64,000 nt of DNA, from assembly GCA_018715765.1 (NCBI GenBank), contig DVKY01000122.1, positions 6,519 through 70,518 of the forward strand, given 5' to 3'. Below, piece by piece: positions 1 to 8,874 of this stretch. The number at the start of each line of letters is the position of its first letter. Positions within the stretch are counted from its first letter, which is position 1. Both the position numbers and the translations under genes were made by a program. The notes beneath the pieces were generated by a model. It did not search any database. It saw only the letters and a list, made by a program, of their open reading frames with translations, and was not told the origin of the DNA. The DNA is from Fimivicinus intestinavium (GTDB lineage Bacteria > Bacillota > Clostridia > Oscillospirales > Acutalibacteraceae).

Positions 1-1446
1 ATCCTCTCGCGCATTATGAGTGATACCAACCGCATCGCGGGGCTGATGGCATGGAATCTGATTGATATTCTTTGGGCGCTTTTCTATGTGCTGGGCGTGT
101 TTGCAGCAATGCTGCTGCTTAACCCGGCGCTGGCTCTGCCGGTGATTCTGGTGGTGCCGGTGATCGCCGTGCTCACGGCGTATTTCCAAAACCGGATCCT
201 GCACTGCAACCGCCAGATCCGCAAAGCGCACTCCCGCGTGACGAGCGCCTATAACGAGGGGATCATGGGGGCCAAAACGTCAAAGGCGCTCGTAATCGAG
301 GAGCAAAACCACCGGGAGTTCCAGGAGGTGACCGGCGGGCTGAAAAAGGCGTCGGTGCGGTCGGCGCAGCTGAGCGCGGTTTATATCCCGCTGGTGATGT
401 TTTGCAGCTCGCTTGCCACGGCGATTGTGCTGGCCCGCGGCGGGCAGATGGTGAAGGAATCGCTTATTCAAATCGGCACGCTTTCCGCCTTCACCTCCTA
501 CGCGATCGGGATCTTTGAGCCGATCCAGCAGCTTGCCCGCACCATTGCGGAAGCGATCTCCGTGCAGGCGAATATTGAGCGCGTGACCGGCCTGCTGGAG
601 GTGAAGCCTCAAATCGTAGACCGGCCGGAGGTGATTGCAAGGTATGGGGACGCTTTTCACCCCAAAAAGGAAAACTGGGAGCCGATCCGGGGGGATATTG
701 AGTTCCGCGACGTCTCCTTCCGTTACCCAGATGGGGAAGAGGAGGTGCTGCAGCACTTCAACCTGAAAATCCCCGCCGGCTCCACGATTGCAATTGTAGG
801 CGAAACGGGGGCGGGCAAGAGCACGCTGGTCAATTTGGCCTGCCGGTTTTTTGAACCTACAGAAGGACAGATTTTAATTGATGGGCGCGATTACCGAGAA
901 AGAAGCCAGCTATGGCTCCACAGCCATTTGGGGTATGTTTTGCAGAGCCCGCACCTGTTTTCCGGCAGCGTCATGGAGAATATCCGATACGGGAGGCTGG
1001 ATGCGAGCGATGAAGAGGTGATTGCGGCGGCGAAGGCCGTTTCGGCAGATCAGGTGGTGGAGAAGCTGGAAAATGGCTACCAAAGCGATGTGGGCGAGGG
1101 CGGCGACCGCCTCTCCACGGGTGAAAAGCAGCTCATCTCCTTTGCGCGTGCAGTGCTTGCAGATCCGCGGATTTTTGTGCTGGACGAGGCAACTTCCTCC
1201 ATTGACACGCAGACGGAGCAGCTGATTCAGCAGGCGACGGCGAAGCTGCTGCAAAACAGGACGTCCTTCCTGATTGCCCACCGCCTTTCAACGATCCGTC
1301 AGGCGGATTTGATCCTCGTGGTGCGGGATGGGCGGATCGTCGAACAGGGCAGGCACATCGAACTGCTGCAAAAGAAAGGGTATTATCACGACCTGTATAG
1401 CAGGCAGTTTGAAGAGGAATCCGCTATGCGGATTCTGGAGGCATAA
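1..1446 (+). CDS. ABC exporter half-transporter (membrane + ATPase domains), 5' truncated by window edge
   Basis: This is the C-terminal 481 residues of an ABC exporter subunit; the reading frame is open from base 1, so the true start lies outside the window. The visible N-terminal part carries exporter-type transmembrane segments (for example around residues 20-60 and 125-160). It is followed by a nucleotide-binding domain with Walker A GETGAGKST near residue 267, a signature LSTGE near 371, Walker B FVLDEATSS near 391 and an H-loop in AHRLST. Proteins of this type work as homo- or heterodimers exporting lipids, peptides or drugs; the substrate cannot be told from sequence. A partner half-transporter gene may lie upstream. 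A hairpin without a strong T-tract follows the stop codon. The family call is secure, the substrate unknown. Confidence 0.93.
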   Translation: MLSRIMSDTNRIAGLMAWNLIDILWALFYVLGVFAAMLLLNPALALPVILVVPVIAVLTAYFQNRILHCNRQIRKAHSRVTSAYNEGIMGAKTSKALVIEEQNHREFQEVTGGLKKASVRSAQLSAVYIPLVMFCSSLATAIVLARGGQMVKESLIQIGTLSAFTSYAIGIFEPIQQLARTIAEAISVQANIERVTGLLEVKPQIVDRPEVIARYGDAFHPKKENWEPIRGDIEFRDVSFRYPDGEEEVLQHFNLKIPAGSTIAIVGETGAGKSTLVNLACRFFEPTEGQILIDGRDYRERSQLWLHSHLGYVLQSPHLFSGSVMENIRYGRLDASDEEVIAAAKAVSADQVVEKLENGYQSDVGEGGDRLSTGEKQLISFARAVLADPRIFVLDEATSSIDTQTEQLIQQATAKLLQNRTSFLIAHRLSTIRQADLILVVRDGRIVEQGRHIELLQKKGYYHDLYSRQFEEESAMRILEA

Positions 1447-1501
1447 AATCTCCCCCAACGCGCTGCGTGATGCAAAGAACGCTATACGGCGGGAAACAAG
1501 C

Positions 1502-1535
1502 CAGGGGCCCCTGCTTGAGAAAGCAGAGGCCCCTG
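1502..1535 (+). terminator. Hairpin downstream of the ABC exporter gene
   Basis: Two 15-base arms (1502-1516 and 1521-1535) pair with a single mismatch around a 4-base loop. There is no clear T-run on either strand, so this may be a weak terminator or a 3'-end stabilising hairpin for the ABC exporter transcript. Confidence 0.5.
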
Positions 1536-1576
1536 ATGCAGTAAAGGAGGGCTGTTTCTTGGAAAACGATCTACCG

Positions 1577-1730
1577 GCATCCGTATACAGGGGGGAACAT
1601 TGCCGCCCGGCGTGCTCAAACGGGCGCTCGCTGTATTCTCAGGCATGCTGGAAGGCAGGGAGAATCCCGCAGCCAGGGGCGCGGCTACGGCGCTGAAAGC
1701 CGATGGGTACCCCTCCCTGTACACGGATGC
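1577..1730. mobile_element. MITE-like short element, copy A (full length)
   Basis: The segment begins with GCATCCGTATACAGGGG and ends with CCCTGTACACGGATGC, which are imperfect inverted copies of each other. The interior matches copy C (28916-29029) closely over the left about 65 bases, and its right end matches the fragment at 12811-12868. It carries no plausible gene, so it looks like a non-autonomous element about 154 bp long. Its right end supplies the last base of the spoIIE stop codon, so it sits exactly at the 3' end of that gene. No transposase gene is present in the window. Confidence 0.65.
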
Positions 1731-4057
1731 TAGCGATTCTCCACGACGACCCCCGCGAGCACGGTAATATCGTCCTCATGGCCGTCTTTCCGCCTGCGGG
1801 CTGCCTCTTCTGCAATCCGGTCGGCGAGCGACTGTGCGTCTGTGCCCTCGAAGGCCTGCAGCTCCGCTTGAATCCACCCCGTGCCGGCGCCCAGCGCACC
1901 GTCGGAAACCAGCAGGATCCAATCGCCTGGCTGAAGCCTTGTCCGAAAATCAGAGAAGCGCGTTTCCTTTAAAATTCCGATGGGCATGGAGGCACGCTCC
2001 ATGACCTCTGTTTTTCCGCCCCTGCGCAGGAAGGAGGCGGCGGCGCCCGCCTTGCAGATGGTGCACCCGCCGGTATAGAAATCGAGGCTGGCAAGATCCA
2101 GCGTGGCGAACGATTCCTCCTCTGCTTTTGCCAGCAGCGCCGCATTGACCATGCGCAGCGCGGTGCCAAAGCTGAGCCCGGCCTTCACCAGCTTGGAAAA
2201 CAGGCCGCTTGCCATGGCTGCGTCTACGGCGGCCCGCCCGCCTGTGCCCATTCCGTCGCTGATGAGCAGGAGCTGCCTGCCGCGCCCATCCCGGAAGACC
2301 TCAAAGGTGTCTCCACATAATACAGAGGCGTCACAGGCACGTTGGCTTGCCCCGGTGCGCATGGTGAAGGGAGCTCTCTCGCAGCAGGTAAGATACAGTT
2401 CGCCGGAGATGACCTCCACGCTGGGGGGATCGAACGCCCGCCCGCAGGCCTCTTGCAGCGCCGCTAACAGCTCCCTTTGGTGCGGGCTTTTTTCACCCGG
2501 CGTGCCGGAGGCCTCAATATACATGCGGCCATTTTCGCCGATCCGGCAGACAGCGCGCTGGATGGAGAGCCCTGTGCTATTGAGCAGCGATTGTACGCGG
2601 GCGGCTGCCTCGTCGTCAAAAAGAAGCTCCTGCCCGAAATCCAGCGCAAGATCTTCCAGTAGCTCCGCCATTTCGCCGAATTGCTCCCCGATGATTGCGC
2701 GCAGGCGGCTCATCCGGCTTTGCGTGACGGCGCGGGTGGTGTGCGCTGCAAATGCCTGCTGGTATCGGCCAAGCAGGCTGGTAAGCCGGATGCAGCGGCC
2801 GGAAAACGATGCGGGCAGCTGATCGGGGGAGAGGGGGCCGCCCTGCTCCAGCAGGGTTTCTATTTTTCGCACCGCCTGTATGGTTTCCGCCTCGTATTCC
2901 CGCCAGCATTTTTCCCGCATACCGCACTGGCCGCAAACAGATTCCCGCACCTGCCCGTGCAGCAGCTGAAGCCCCGGCGTGCGCAGCCGCTTCAGGCTTT
3001 CCGACACGGCGCTGACGGAGGAGGAAACATATCGCATGCCGGAAGCTGCCGCCTGTAAACGCTCCGAGAGGGCGTGGGACATATCCTGCGCATGAAAGGC
3101 GGCAGGCGGGTGCAGCATCGCCTCTGCTTTTTGAATCCATTTGGAGGGGATGAGCACAAACAAAACGGTTGCGATTGCGGTTTCAATCAGGGCGTGAACG
3201 GCTTGTTCGCTGCCGCCCTCCAGAATAACGACCACTCCATTCGCCGCCGCAAAGGCGGCCGCGCATCCAAACTGGCCGAGCGGCGCGAATAACCCCGCGA
3301 GCAGGCCGCCAAAGGCATAAGAGCCGGTCAAAAAGCGGAAGCCCTCCCCAAAGCCCATAGCGAGGCCCGCCACTGTGCCTGCAATACATCCGCCGGCCTC
3401 CCGCCCGCAGCGCGCGCCGAGCAGGATCAGCAGTACAGCGGCAATTCGTGCAGGAGCGATGCCGCCGGCCTCAAATCCGGCCATCGCAAAAAGCACGAGC
3501 GCGCAGGCGGCGATTAGGCAGGCGGTTTCCTGCGGGGTGAGCGATTGCAGGCGGCTGGCCCGGCCGGCTAGGGAAAAGGCTTTGTGAAAGAAATAGGCGG
3601 CGCCTCCGGCCAGCAGCGCCTCCGCCCCATACAATGCCGCAAGGGCAGCCGTAAGCCCGTCGGATAGGCCCATAGCCAGCCCGGTAGCGAGGCAACAGCA
3701 GGCGGCGGCCGCACAGGCAAGCGGACGCGCAATCTTTTTTTGCCTTATTTGGAAAAGCGCATAGCTTATTACGGAAACCGCGACCACGCTTGCAAGATAG
3801 CGCAGAGGAGTTTCCCCTTCAAAGCCGGCGGATAAATACCCAAGGCATGCGCCCAGGGAGGCAGCCAGTATGCTATCCTTTGGAGCACCTGCCACCAGAG
3901 AGATTCCCAGCGGAGCAAACTCACCGAAAACCGGCGCCTGGGCGAGTGCAAATCCGGCGGCCAGTGTAAACGATTGCCGAAGCAGAAACCGCGCGGCGGC
4001 GGGGATCCTCCAGGGAAACGTATGCGAAAAACGAAGCGCCTGACCTCTGCTTTTCAT
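1730..4057 (-). CDS. spoIIE: Stage II sporulation protein E (SpoIIE), PP2C-type phosphatase
   Basis: SpoIIE is the membrane-bound serine phosphatase of the asymmetric septum that dephosphorylates SpoIIAA and so releases sigma-F in the forespore. From the chosen ATG the protein has 775 residues, close to the family norm of about 800. The first third holds many hydrophobic segments, the middle has a cysteine-containing linker (CGQCGMREKCW), and the C-terminal third is the PP2C domain with the acidic metal-binding motifs LLISDGMGTGG, LVSDGAL and DDITVL. Start choice is uncertain: the frame is open to a TTG at 4144, but a likely promoter -10 lies at 4124-4129, so the ATG at 4057 (weak ribosome binding site) is preferred; a GTG at 4072 is also possible. 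The gene is monocistronic here and ends in a MITE-like element. Confidence 0.95.
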   Translation of the reverse strand: MKSRGQALRFSHTFPWRIPAAARFLLRQSFTLAAGFALAQAPVFGEFAPLGISLVAGAPKDSILAASLGACLGYLSAGFEGETPLRYLASVVAVSVISYALFQIRQKKIARPLACAAAACCCLATGLAMGLSDGLTAALAALYGAEALLAGGAAYFFHKAFSLAGRASRLQSLTPQETACLIAACALVLFAMAGFEAGGIAPARIAAVLLILLGARCGREAGGCIAGTVAGLAMGFGEGFRFLTGSYAFGGLLAGLFAPLGQFGCAAAFAAANGVVVILEGGSEQAVHALIETAIATVLFVLIPSKWIQKAEAMLHPPAAFHAQDMSHALSERLQAAASGMRYVSSSVSAVSESLKRLRTPGLQLLHGQVRESVCGQCGMREKCWREYEAETIQAVRKIETLLEQGGPLSPDQLPASFSGRCIRLTSLLGRYQQAFAAHTTRAVTQSRMSRLRAIIGEQFGEMAELLEDLALDFGQELLFDDEAAARVQSLLNSTGLSIQRAVCRIGENGRMYIEASGTPGEKSPHQRELLAALQEACGRAFDPPSVEVISGELYLTCCERAPFTMRTGASQRACDASVLCGDTFEVFRDGRGRQLLLISDGMGTGGRAAVDAAMASGLFSKLVKAGLSFGTALRMVNAALLAKAEEESFATLDLASLDFYTGGCTICKAGAAASFLRRGGKTEVMERASMPIGILKETRFSDFRTRLQPGDWILLVSDGALGAGTGWIQAELQAFEGTDAQSLADRIAEEAARRRKDGHEDDITVLAGVVVENR

Positions 4058-4123
4058 ATTCTTTAACACCACGCTTTGCAAAGCTGGGCCTGTCCGGCAG
4101 GGAGACGGAAAGGCTCTCCTGCC

Positions 4124-4157
4124 ATTATAAAAGGCGCTTTGCAAAATATGTGTCGGA
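4124..4157 (-). promoter_or_regulatory. Candidate Spo0A-dependent spoIIE promoter
   Basis: On the minus strand a perfect TATAAT (4129-4124) has no canonical -35 at 17 bp. Instead a 0A-box-like heptamer TGTCGGA (plus strand 4151-4157; consensus TGTCGAA, one mismatch) lies about 21 bp upstream. In Bacillus the spoIIE promoter is used by sigma-A with Spo0A~P and has this kind of extended spacing. The assignment is inference from position and motif. Confidence 0.45.
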
Positions 4158-4315
4158 ACACGATGCAGAAGAAAGGCGCTTTTGCAGCTTCCTTGGCTGT
4201 TTTCTTTTCATTTATGAGAAGGCGGGCGCTGGCGTATGCTTTTGCCCATGGGGATCAGGCGGATATTGCCGTGGGCCCCGCAATGGGCGCCACGGTTTTT
4301 CTGTGCGGCGCAAAC

Positions 4316-5845
4316 TCATTTGGAGCCTGGAGAAGAGGCTTTCCAATTCTCGGCGAAGATAAAAAGGCGGTAGTTAAGCTCCTCCGCCTTTTTTCGCAGC
4401 CAGCGCGTTTTTGGCGTTTTGACAGAGGTGCCGTCGCTTTCAAAAACCTGAAGGCAGCTTAGATAGGGCTCCCGACGGCAGGCGGTAATGGTGAGCTTTA
4501 ATTGCATTGTGGAAATGGGATGGAACAGCGCAATTTTTTGAAAGCCGATTACCGTGCCGGAATATACCTGTTTCCAGCGCCCTCCCACCATCGCCTCGAT
4601 CTCAAAGGCCTCTACACGCTGGGAGTAACGCGTATCCTCCCGGAGCAGCATTTTATCGACCAGAGCCTCCTGCCGGAAATCGAGCAGGAAGGTGTAGCGC
4701 TCCGCCTCCTTTGCGGGGGAATAGCAGCCGCCGTCGGGCCGCAAGCAATTTTTGAGGGGGAAGCCCTCCTTCGGCGCCGGCGCAGTGATGCGCTCAAACA
4801 ACACCTGCCGGGCAAAGGCAGAGGAGATTCGCCTGCCAAGCTCCGCCAATCTGGCAGCATCCTTTTCATGGACCAAGCCGCGCTGATCCGGTGGGACGTT
4901 TAACAGCAGCAGGGTGTTGCCGCCCACGGTGGAATAATAAAGGTGCAGAAGCTGGTCAATGGTGCGAACCCTGCCATCCTCCTTCTGATGATAAAACCAC
5001 CCGGGCCGAATCGATACATCTGCCTCCGCAGGGTACCAGATCAGCTCATCGTGCCCCTCCAGCGCCTTGCGGCTGCCCAGATCGCTAAAGGCGATATCCG
5101 CGCCCTTTTTCCGGAAAGCGTCGGAATCCTCCTGCTGGGAGTTCTTTTCAATGGTTTGCAGGTCAAAGGAAAAGCGGGGCACCACATTCCATTCCGAGCG
5201 CCGGGTAATACCGCTCTCATTCCCCAGCCAACGTACATCCGGCCCACAGTTGGAGATGACGCAATCCGGCTGCAGGCGGCGGATCGTTTCATAATAGCGG
5301 GCGAAGTCATAGGCCTGCTTTGGCTTTCCATCCAGATAGGTGCCGCAAGCGCCATCCAGCCAGACGGTGAAAATCTCGCCGTAATTCGTCAGGAGCTCCG
5401 TCAGCTGGCCAACATAGAAATCGTCATAGGCGGGCGTGCCATAGCGGGGATCGTGACGATCCCAGGGGGAGAGATACACGCCGAATTTTAAGCCGTATTT
5501 TGCGCAGGAGCGGGCGAGCTCCCCTACGATATCGCCCTTACCCTCCCGGTAAGGGCTGGAGGCGATGGTGTAATCCGTCAGACGGCTCGGCCAAAGGCAA
5601 AAGCCATCGTGGTGCTTGGCTGTGAGAATAGCGCCTCGCATCCCGGCGTTGCGCAGCGCTCGCACCCATTGATCCGTGTCAAGCTGCGTGGGGCAAAACA
5701 GCGCGGGGCTCGCCTTGCCGTCGCTCCACTCTTTATCCAGAAAGGTATTCATGCCAAAGTGGAGAAACGCGTAAAACCTGAGCTCCTGTATTTTCAACTG
5801 GCGGGGGCTTGGTGTGATAGAAGTGTAGAAATCAAGCCGGTCCAT
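4316..5845 (-). CDS. Alpha-L-fucosidase, GH29
   Basis: A retaining glycoside hydrolase that releases terminal L-fucose from glycans. The 509-residue protein shows GH29 landmarks: FLHFGMNTF near residue 27, AKHHDGFCLW near 76, FGVYLSPWDRH near 121, and VWLDGACG, in which D164 matches the catalytic nucleophile. The C-terminal part looks like a beta-sandwich carbohydrate-binding region. No signal peptide is seen, so it is probably cytoplasmic and acts on imported oligosaccharides. The start at 5845 is chosen because GGAGAAGG lies just upstream; the frame is open further upstream to 5977 but that part overlaps the promoter. It stands alone, with its own promoter. It fits host-glycan use together with the GH2 and GH3 enzymes nearby. 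Confidence 0.93.
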   Translation of the reverse strand: MDRLDFYTSITPSPRQLKIQELRFYAFLHFGMNTFLDKEWSDGKASPALFCPTQLDTDQWVRALRNAGMRGAILTAKHHDGFCLWPSRLTDYTIASSPYREGKGDIVGELARSCAKYGLKFGVYLSPWDRHDPRYGTPAYDDFYVGQLTELLTNYGEIFTVWLDGACGTYLDGKPKQAYDFARYYETIRRLQPDCVISNCGPDVRWLGNESGITRRSEWNVVPRFSFDLQTIEKNSQQEDSDAFRKKGADIAFSDLGSRKALEGHDELIWYPAEADVSIRPGWFYHQKEDGRVRTIDQLLHLYYSTVGGNTLLLLNVPPDQRGLVHEKDAARLAELGRRISSAFARQVLFERITAPAPKEGFPLKNCLRPDGGCYSPAKEAERYTFLLDFRQEALVDKMLLREDTRYSQRVEAFEIEAMVGGRWKQVYSGTVIGFQKIALFHPISTMQLKLTITACRREPYLSCLQVFESDGTSVKTPKTRWLRKKAEELNYRLFIFAENWKASSPGSK

Positions 5846-5948
5846 CAAAAGGCTCCCTTCTCCTGCATCTTGGCCCGCCCGCAGGTTCCACACATGTGGA
5901 AGCTCTGCGGCCGGCGGCGTAATGTTGCCGGGCAAAGCGGCTGAAACA

Positions 5949-5977
5949 ATTGTACCATGTTGAAAGGGCACCGGCAA
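5949..5977 (-). promoter_or_regulatory. Sigma-A promoter of the fucosidase gene
   Basis: On the minus strand TTGCCG (5977-5972) and TACAAT (5954-5949) are separated by exactly 17 bp, about 100 bases upstream of the fucosidase start. The rest of the 5846-6267 gap holds only this promoter and the 6074-6103 hairpin. Confidence 0.65.
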
Positions 5978-6073
5978 CCGGAGCGACCAATTTTTCAGTT
6001 TTTCTGCGTCATCCTCTCAATACAGAAAGGAGAAATCCGAAAGGGAGAGACGCTTCCGGGATGAGAGACAGAG

Positions 6074-6103
6074 AAAGCGGCCCGATGGATTTCGGGCCGC
6101 TTT
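6074..6103 (-). terminator. Intrinsic terminator-like hairpin after the small lipoprotein gene
   Basis: A perfect 12-bp stem (6074-6085 with 6092-6103) with a 6-base loop lies downstream of the lipoprotein gene. The arms end in AAA/TTT but the T-run is short, so termination efficiency is uncertain. Confidence 0.6.
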
Positions 6104-6267
6104 GATGCATTTCCCTTACGATCGGGCCTTTCCCTGCCGCGCAAATCGCCGGGCAAAATTTGCACGGCTTTCGGAAACGGGAGCTTTGCGCATTTTATCA
6201 GACAAGGGAGAAATCCCTTTGGCGAAACCAGCGCGGAGCCTCCGAAAAGCGAAGGCACAGCGCTGCG

Positions 6268-6561
6268 TCAGCTGAGCGCGTTGCTGATATCCTCCTTGGC
6301 ATCGTCAGCCGCGTTGCTGAGGCCTTCGCCGATTTTGGTCAGATCATCCCGCGCCTCGCTGCCGGCCTCGCTCAAGGCTCCGCTCGCTCTGGTCATATCG
6401 TCCGCCAGGCGGCTGCTGGCGTTTTCCATCATATTGGTCGAGTTTTCAACGGGGGAGGAGGAGGGCTCTGTAATCTTGCCATCGTCCGCATCGCCGCAGC
6501 CTGCAAGCAGCACGCTGCAAACCAAAGTCAGGCCCAGAAGAATGGTGACAACCTTTTTCAT
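6268..6561 (-). CDS. Small secreted lipoprotein of unknown function
   Basis: A 97-residue protein with a lipoprotein signal peptide: MKK, a hydrophobic stretch and the lipobox LLAGC, giving a mature lipid-anchored cysteine near residue 22. The remainder is hydrophilic, rich in Ser, Ala, Asp and Asn, with a predicted helix that repeats small residues (SEAGSEARDDLTKIGEGL), somewhat like coiled-coil or LEA-type segments. AAGGAG precedes the ATG with good spacing. It lies alone between the fucosidase and ypeB, all on the minus strand. I do not recognise the family. Confidence 0.8.
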   Translation of the reverse strand: MKKVVTILLGLTLVCSVLLAGCGDADDGKITEPSSSPVENSTNMMENASSRLADDMTRASGALSEAGSEARDDLTKIGEGLSNAADDAKEDISNALS

Positions 6562-6763
6562 GTGTAAAACTCCTTTTTAAAACTTTTCCGACGCCCGGAT
6601 TCGTTCCAAAGCGGCGGTGCTGATGATAGAATGCCCAGGTTTTATGGGCTTTATACGCCGGCTTATGCCCCTAAAGAGATTCCGCAGCGCATGAGCACGC
6701 TGTGCGAAGCGTGTTGTATCCGTTCTGCTGAAACAGCTGGGGCCGGGTCCTTTCAAACGGGGC

Positions 6764-8113
6764 TTATCGGGTCAGAACGCCGCCGTCTGTCCGAAGCAGC
6801 TGGAGGATGTTTGCCTCGTTCCCGGTGCTCGCATCGATATAAACGAGCAGCTCGTCCTCCTGCTGCCCCTGGCATCGAAATTCGTAGCAATAAATTTCAC
6901 CGCCCGCATCCGTGGGAATGAACGCCAGCCGTGAGGAGAGCACCGTAAGCCTTGAGCTCAGACGCTGCTGTGCCTGCCCCTTGGTGATCTGAGGCGTAGG
7001 GATCGTGCGCTCCTTGTGGTTCATCAGATAACCGCGCGCATCCACGGAAAGAATTTCGCCGTTATCCAAGGCGACGCCTACTTTAATCAGGTCTGTATAA
7101 CAAATCGCATCGCCCTCCATTTGGGCAAAGTTGACAACGCAGATACCATCGTTGATGGCATAATAGCTATCCTGCATATTGGAATAGCCCATCTCTTTCA
7201 GAAAAGCAGAGGCGCGGGAGATGGCGTCTTCAGCATCCAGCGTTGCCTCCCCGGCAAAGCGGGAATTGAGCATATAGCAGAGATAACCGCCGGCTTTTGT
7301 CACGCTGAGGCTCACTGTATCATAGAAAAAACCATAGGAGGGCATCGTCCCCTCTTCATCCGCATCGTCCTGCAGGCTGTTTGCCGCGACGCCGCAATAC
7401 CGTGCCGCAACCTCTGCGGCTTCCTCGCGGGTTACGCTCTCCTTTCCATCCAGCATGGCGGGGCTCTTTTGATAAATATGGTCAGAAAACGGCCCATCGT
7501 AGATAAGCGTCGGGTAATCCGCAATGGATTGCTCCGCATCGGAAAAGCTATCGCTGAGGGAGAGCGTCTGCACATCTTCCCCGCCTTGGGAAAGCGTGTC
7601 CCGCGCCTGCTCCCACGTGAGCGTTCCATTGTCAAGGTGCATGGTGACAATGGCGAGCTGATTGCACAGGGAGCGTGAAATCTCCAGCAGCTTCTCAAGG
7701 GTTGCCCGTTCGCTTTCGGCAATGGTTCCGCCGCCGGCAACCTTGCGGTCCAGCGCCATTGCATATTCCCCCACCTGGGAGAGAAATTTATAGGTGTTAT
7801 CCATCTGCAGGCTGGAGGTGGGCAGCTGGCTAAGGCTGCTCTTTGCGCCGGAGGCCTCGCGCCAAAGGGAGGAGGAGAGCTTTGAGAGCATGGGAGGGGT
7901 ATTGCTGTAGATTACCTTGCTCAGATCGCTTTCAATTTGATCCATATATTCTCCGAGCTCCAGCACTGCGCGCTGCTGTGTTTCCTCATAAGCGGTTTTG
8001 TAACGGCGTGTTTGCACCGCTCCGATAGCAGCCGTTGCGGTCAGAACGACGAAAAGCGCGGCCAGATAGCTTGCCAGACGGATTCTGCCGCGGCGGGAAT
8101 GGGTTTGATACAT
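6764..8113 (-). CDS. ypeB: Spore germination protein YpeB
   Basis: YpeB is a spore inner-membrane protein needed to localise and stabilise the cortex-lytic enzyme SleB. This 449-residue protein has one N-terminal transmembrane segment (residues about 12-32), a helical extracytoplasmic region, and PepSY-like repeats in the C-terminal half. The start at 8113 is chosen because GGAAAGGA precedes it; an upstream in-frame ATG has no such site. In Bacillus sleB normally lies directly upstream, but here the upstream neighbour is the divergent beta-galactosidase gene and no sleB is in the window. A hydrophobic N-terminus and family-typical length support the call. Confidence 0.88.
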   Translation of the reverse strand: MYQTHSRRGRIRLASYLAALFVVLTATAAIGAVQTRRYKTAYEETQQRAVLELGEYMDQIESDLSKVIYSNTPPMLSKLSSSLWREASGAKSSLSQLPTSSLQMDNTYKFLSQVGEYAMALDRKVAGGGTIAESERATLEKLLEISRSLCNQLAIVTMHLDNGTLTWEQARDTLSQGGEDVQTLSLSDSFSDAEQSIADYPTLIYDGPFSDHIYQKSPAMLDGKESVTREEAAEVAARYCGVAANSLQDDADEEGTMPSYGFFYDTVSLSVTKAGGYLCYMLNSRFAGEATLDAEDAISRASAFLKEMGYSNMQDSYYAINDGICVVNFAQMEGDAICYTDLIKVGVALDNGEILSVDARGYLMNHKERTIPTPQITKGQAQQRLSSRLTVLSSRLAFIPTDAGGEIYCYEFRCQGQQEDELLVYIDASTGNEANILQLLRTDGGVLTR

Positions 8114-8263
8114 TGGGAACCATCCTTTCCAAGCAAAAAAGCCTGTGATTGACTCTATTTTTTGCATGGATGCGCAGAATATTCTTGTTGGCTGCCGCAG
8201 ATCTCACTTGTGGAGAAAAGTGCAAAAGTTACAAAAATGAAATCATATTCTCAATTTATAAAG

Positions 8264-8292
8264 TGTACAAATAATCTACCTTGTGTTATAAT
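8264..8292 (+). promoter_or_regulatory. Sigma-A promoter of the beta-galactosidase leader
   Basis: TGTACA (8264-8269) and TATAAT (8287-8292) are 17 bp apart. The start point would lie inside the first unit of the tandem repeats, giving a leader of more than 570 nt before the beta-galactosidase start. Confidence 0.6.
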
Positions 8293-8461
8293 AACCTCAC
8301 GAAACAGCAACCAAATCAAAGATTTGGGCTGTTTCGGAGAACATTGGCGTCGGCCTGCTGCGCGGCCTCGGCTAAATAACCTCACGAAACAGCAACCAAA
8401 TCAGAGATTTGGACTGTTTCGGAGAACATTGGCGTTCGGCCTGCTGCGCGGCCTCGGCGAA
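8291..8461 (+). repeat. Two tandem 85-86 bp units, each with a strong hairpin
   Basis: Two nearly identical units start at 8291 and 8376. A third starts at 8462 but is interrupted after about 16 bases and resumes at about 8659-8690. Each full unit contains an interrupted palindrome: in the first, CGAAACAGC (8300-8308) pairs with GCTGTTTCG (8328-8336) and CCAAATC with GATTTGG. The units lie in the presumed 5' leader of the beta-galactosidase gene. They have no T-run, so they are not simple terminators. Two and a half copies are too few and too long for a CRISPR array. Confidence 0.8.
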
Positions 8462-8478
8462 ATAACCTCACGAAACAC

Positions 8479-8655
8479 GGAGGGAATACGCATGCATTTA
8501 CGCCTAGCGGCTTAACGCACGGTCTGCGGCCGGATTCCGGCCCTTGCTGCGTCAAAAATGCTCCGAATCCAAAAAGGATTCGTGCGCTCTTTTCCTTGCA
8601 ATGGCTCAAAATCCAGCGCGCATTCCGCACGTTGAAATGCATCCGCATTCCCTCC
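8479..8655. mobile_element. MITE-like insertion inside the third hairpin repeat
   Basis: A 177-bp segment is bounded by 21-base terminal inverted repeats (8479-8499 and 8635-8655) matching at 19 of 21 positions; the left one starts GGAGGGAATACGCATGC. The flanks rejoin to give the 85-bp repeat unit, which shows it is an insertion. It carries no gene. No obvious target duplication was seen. Its termini differ from the GCATCCGTGTACA family, so it is a separate element. Confidence 0.65.
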
Positions 8656-8874
8656 AACCCAATCAAAGATTTGGGCTGTTTCGGAGAACCTTGTATCATT
8701 GATTTAGGCTGACGTCCTGCGGCTGAGGCCGTACATTGCGCTTTGCGCAACGAAATCATGTACATTCTGTCAAACTGCATCGCTCGGAAGAAAACAGGGC
8801 AGGCGGAGATGCCGGCTATGAATGATTGGGGGCAGAGCGGCTGCGGTAGCGCTAATTTGAAAGGGGCGTTTTTC

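Noticed and set aside
8291..8690. Possible CRISPR array
   Set aside because: Units are 85 bp, back to back, without unique spacers of constant length, and no cas genes are near.
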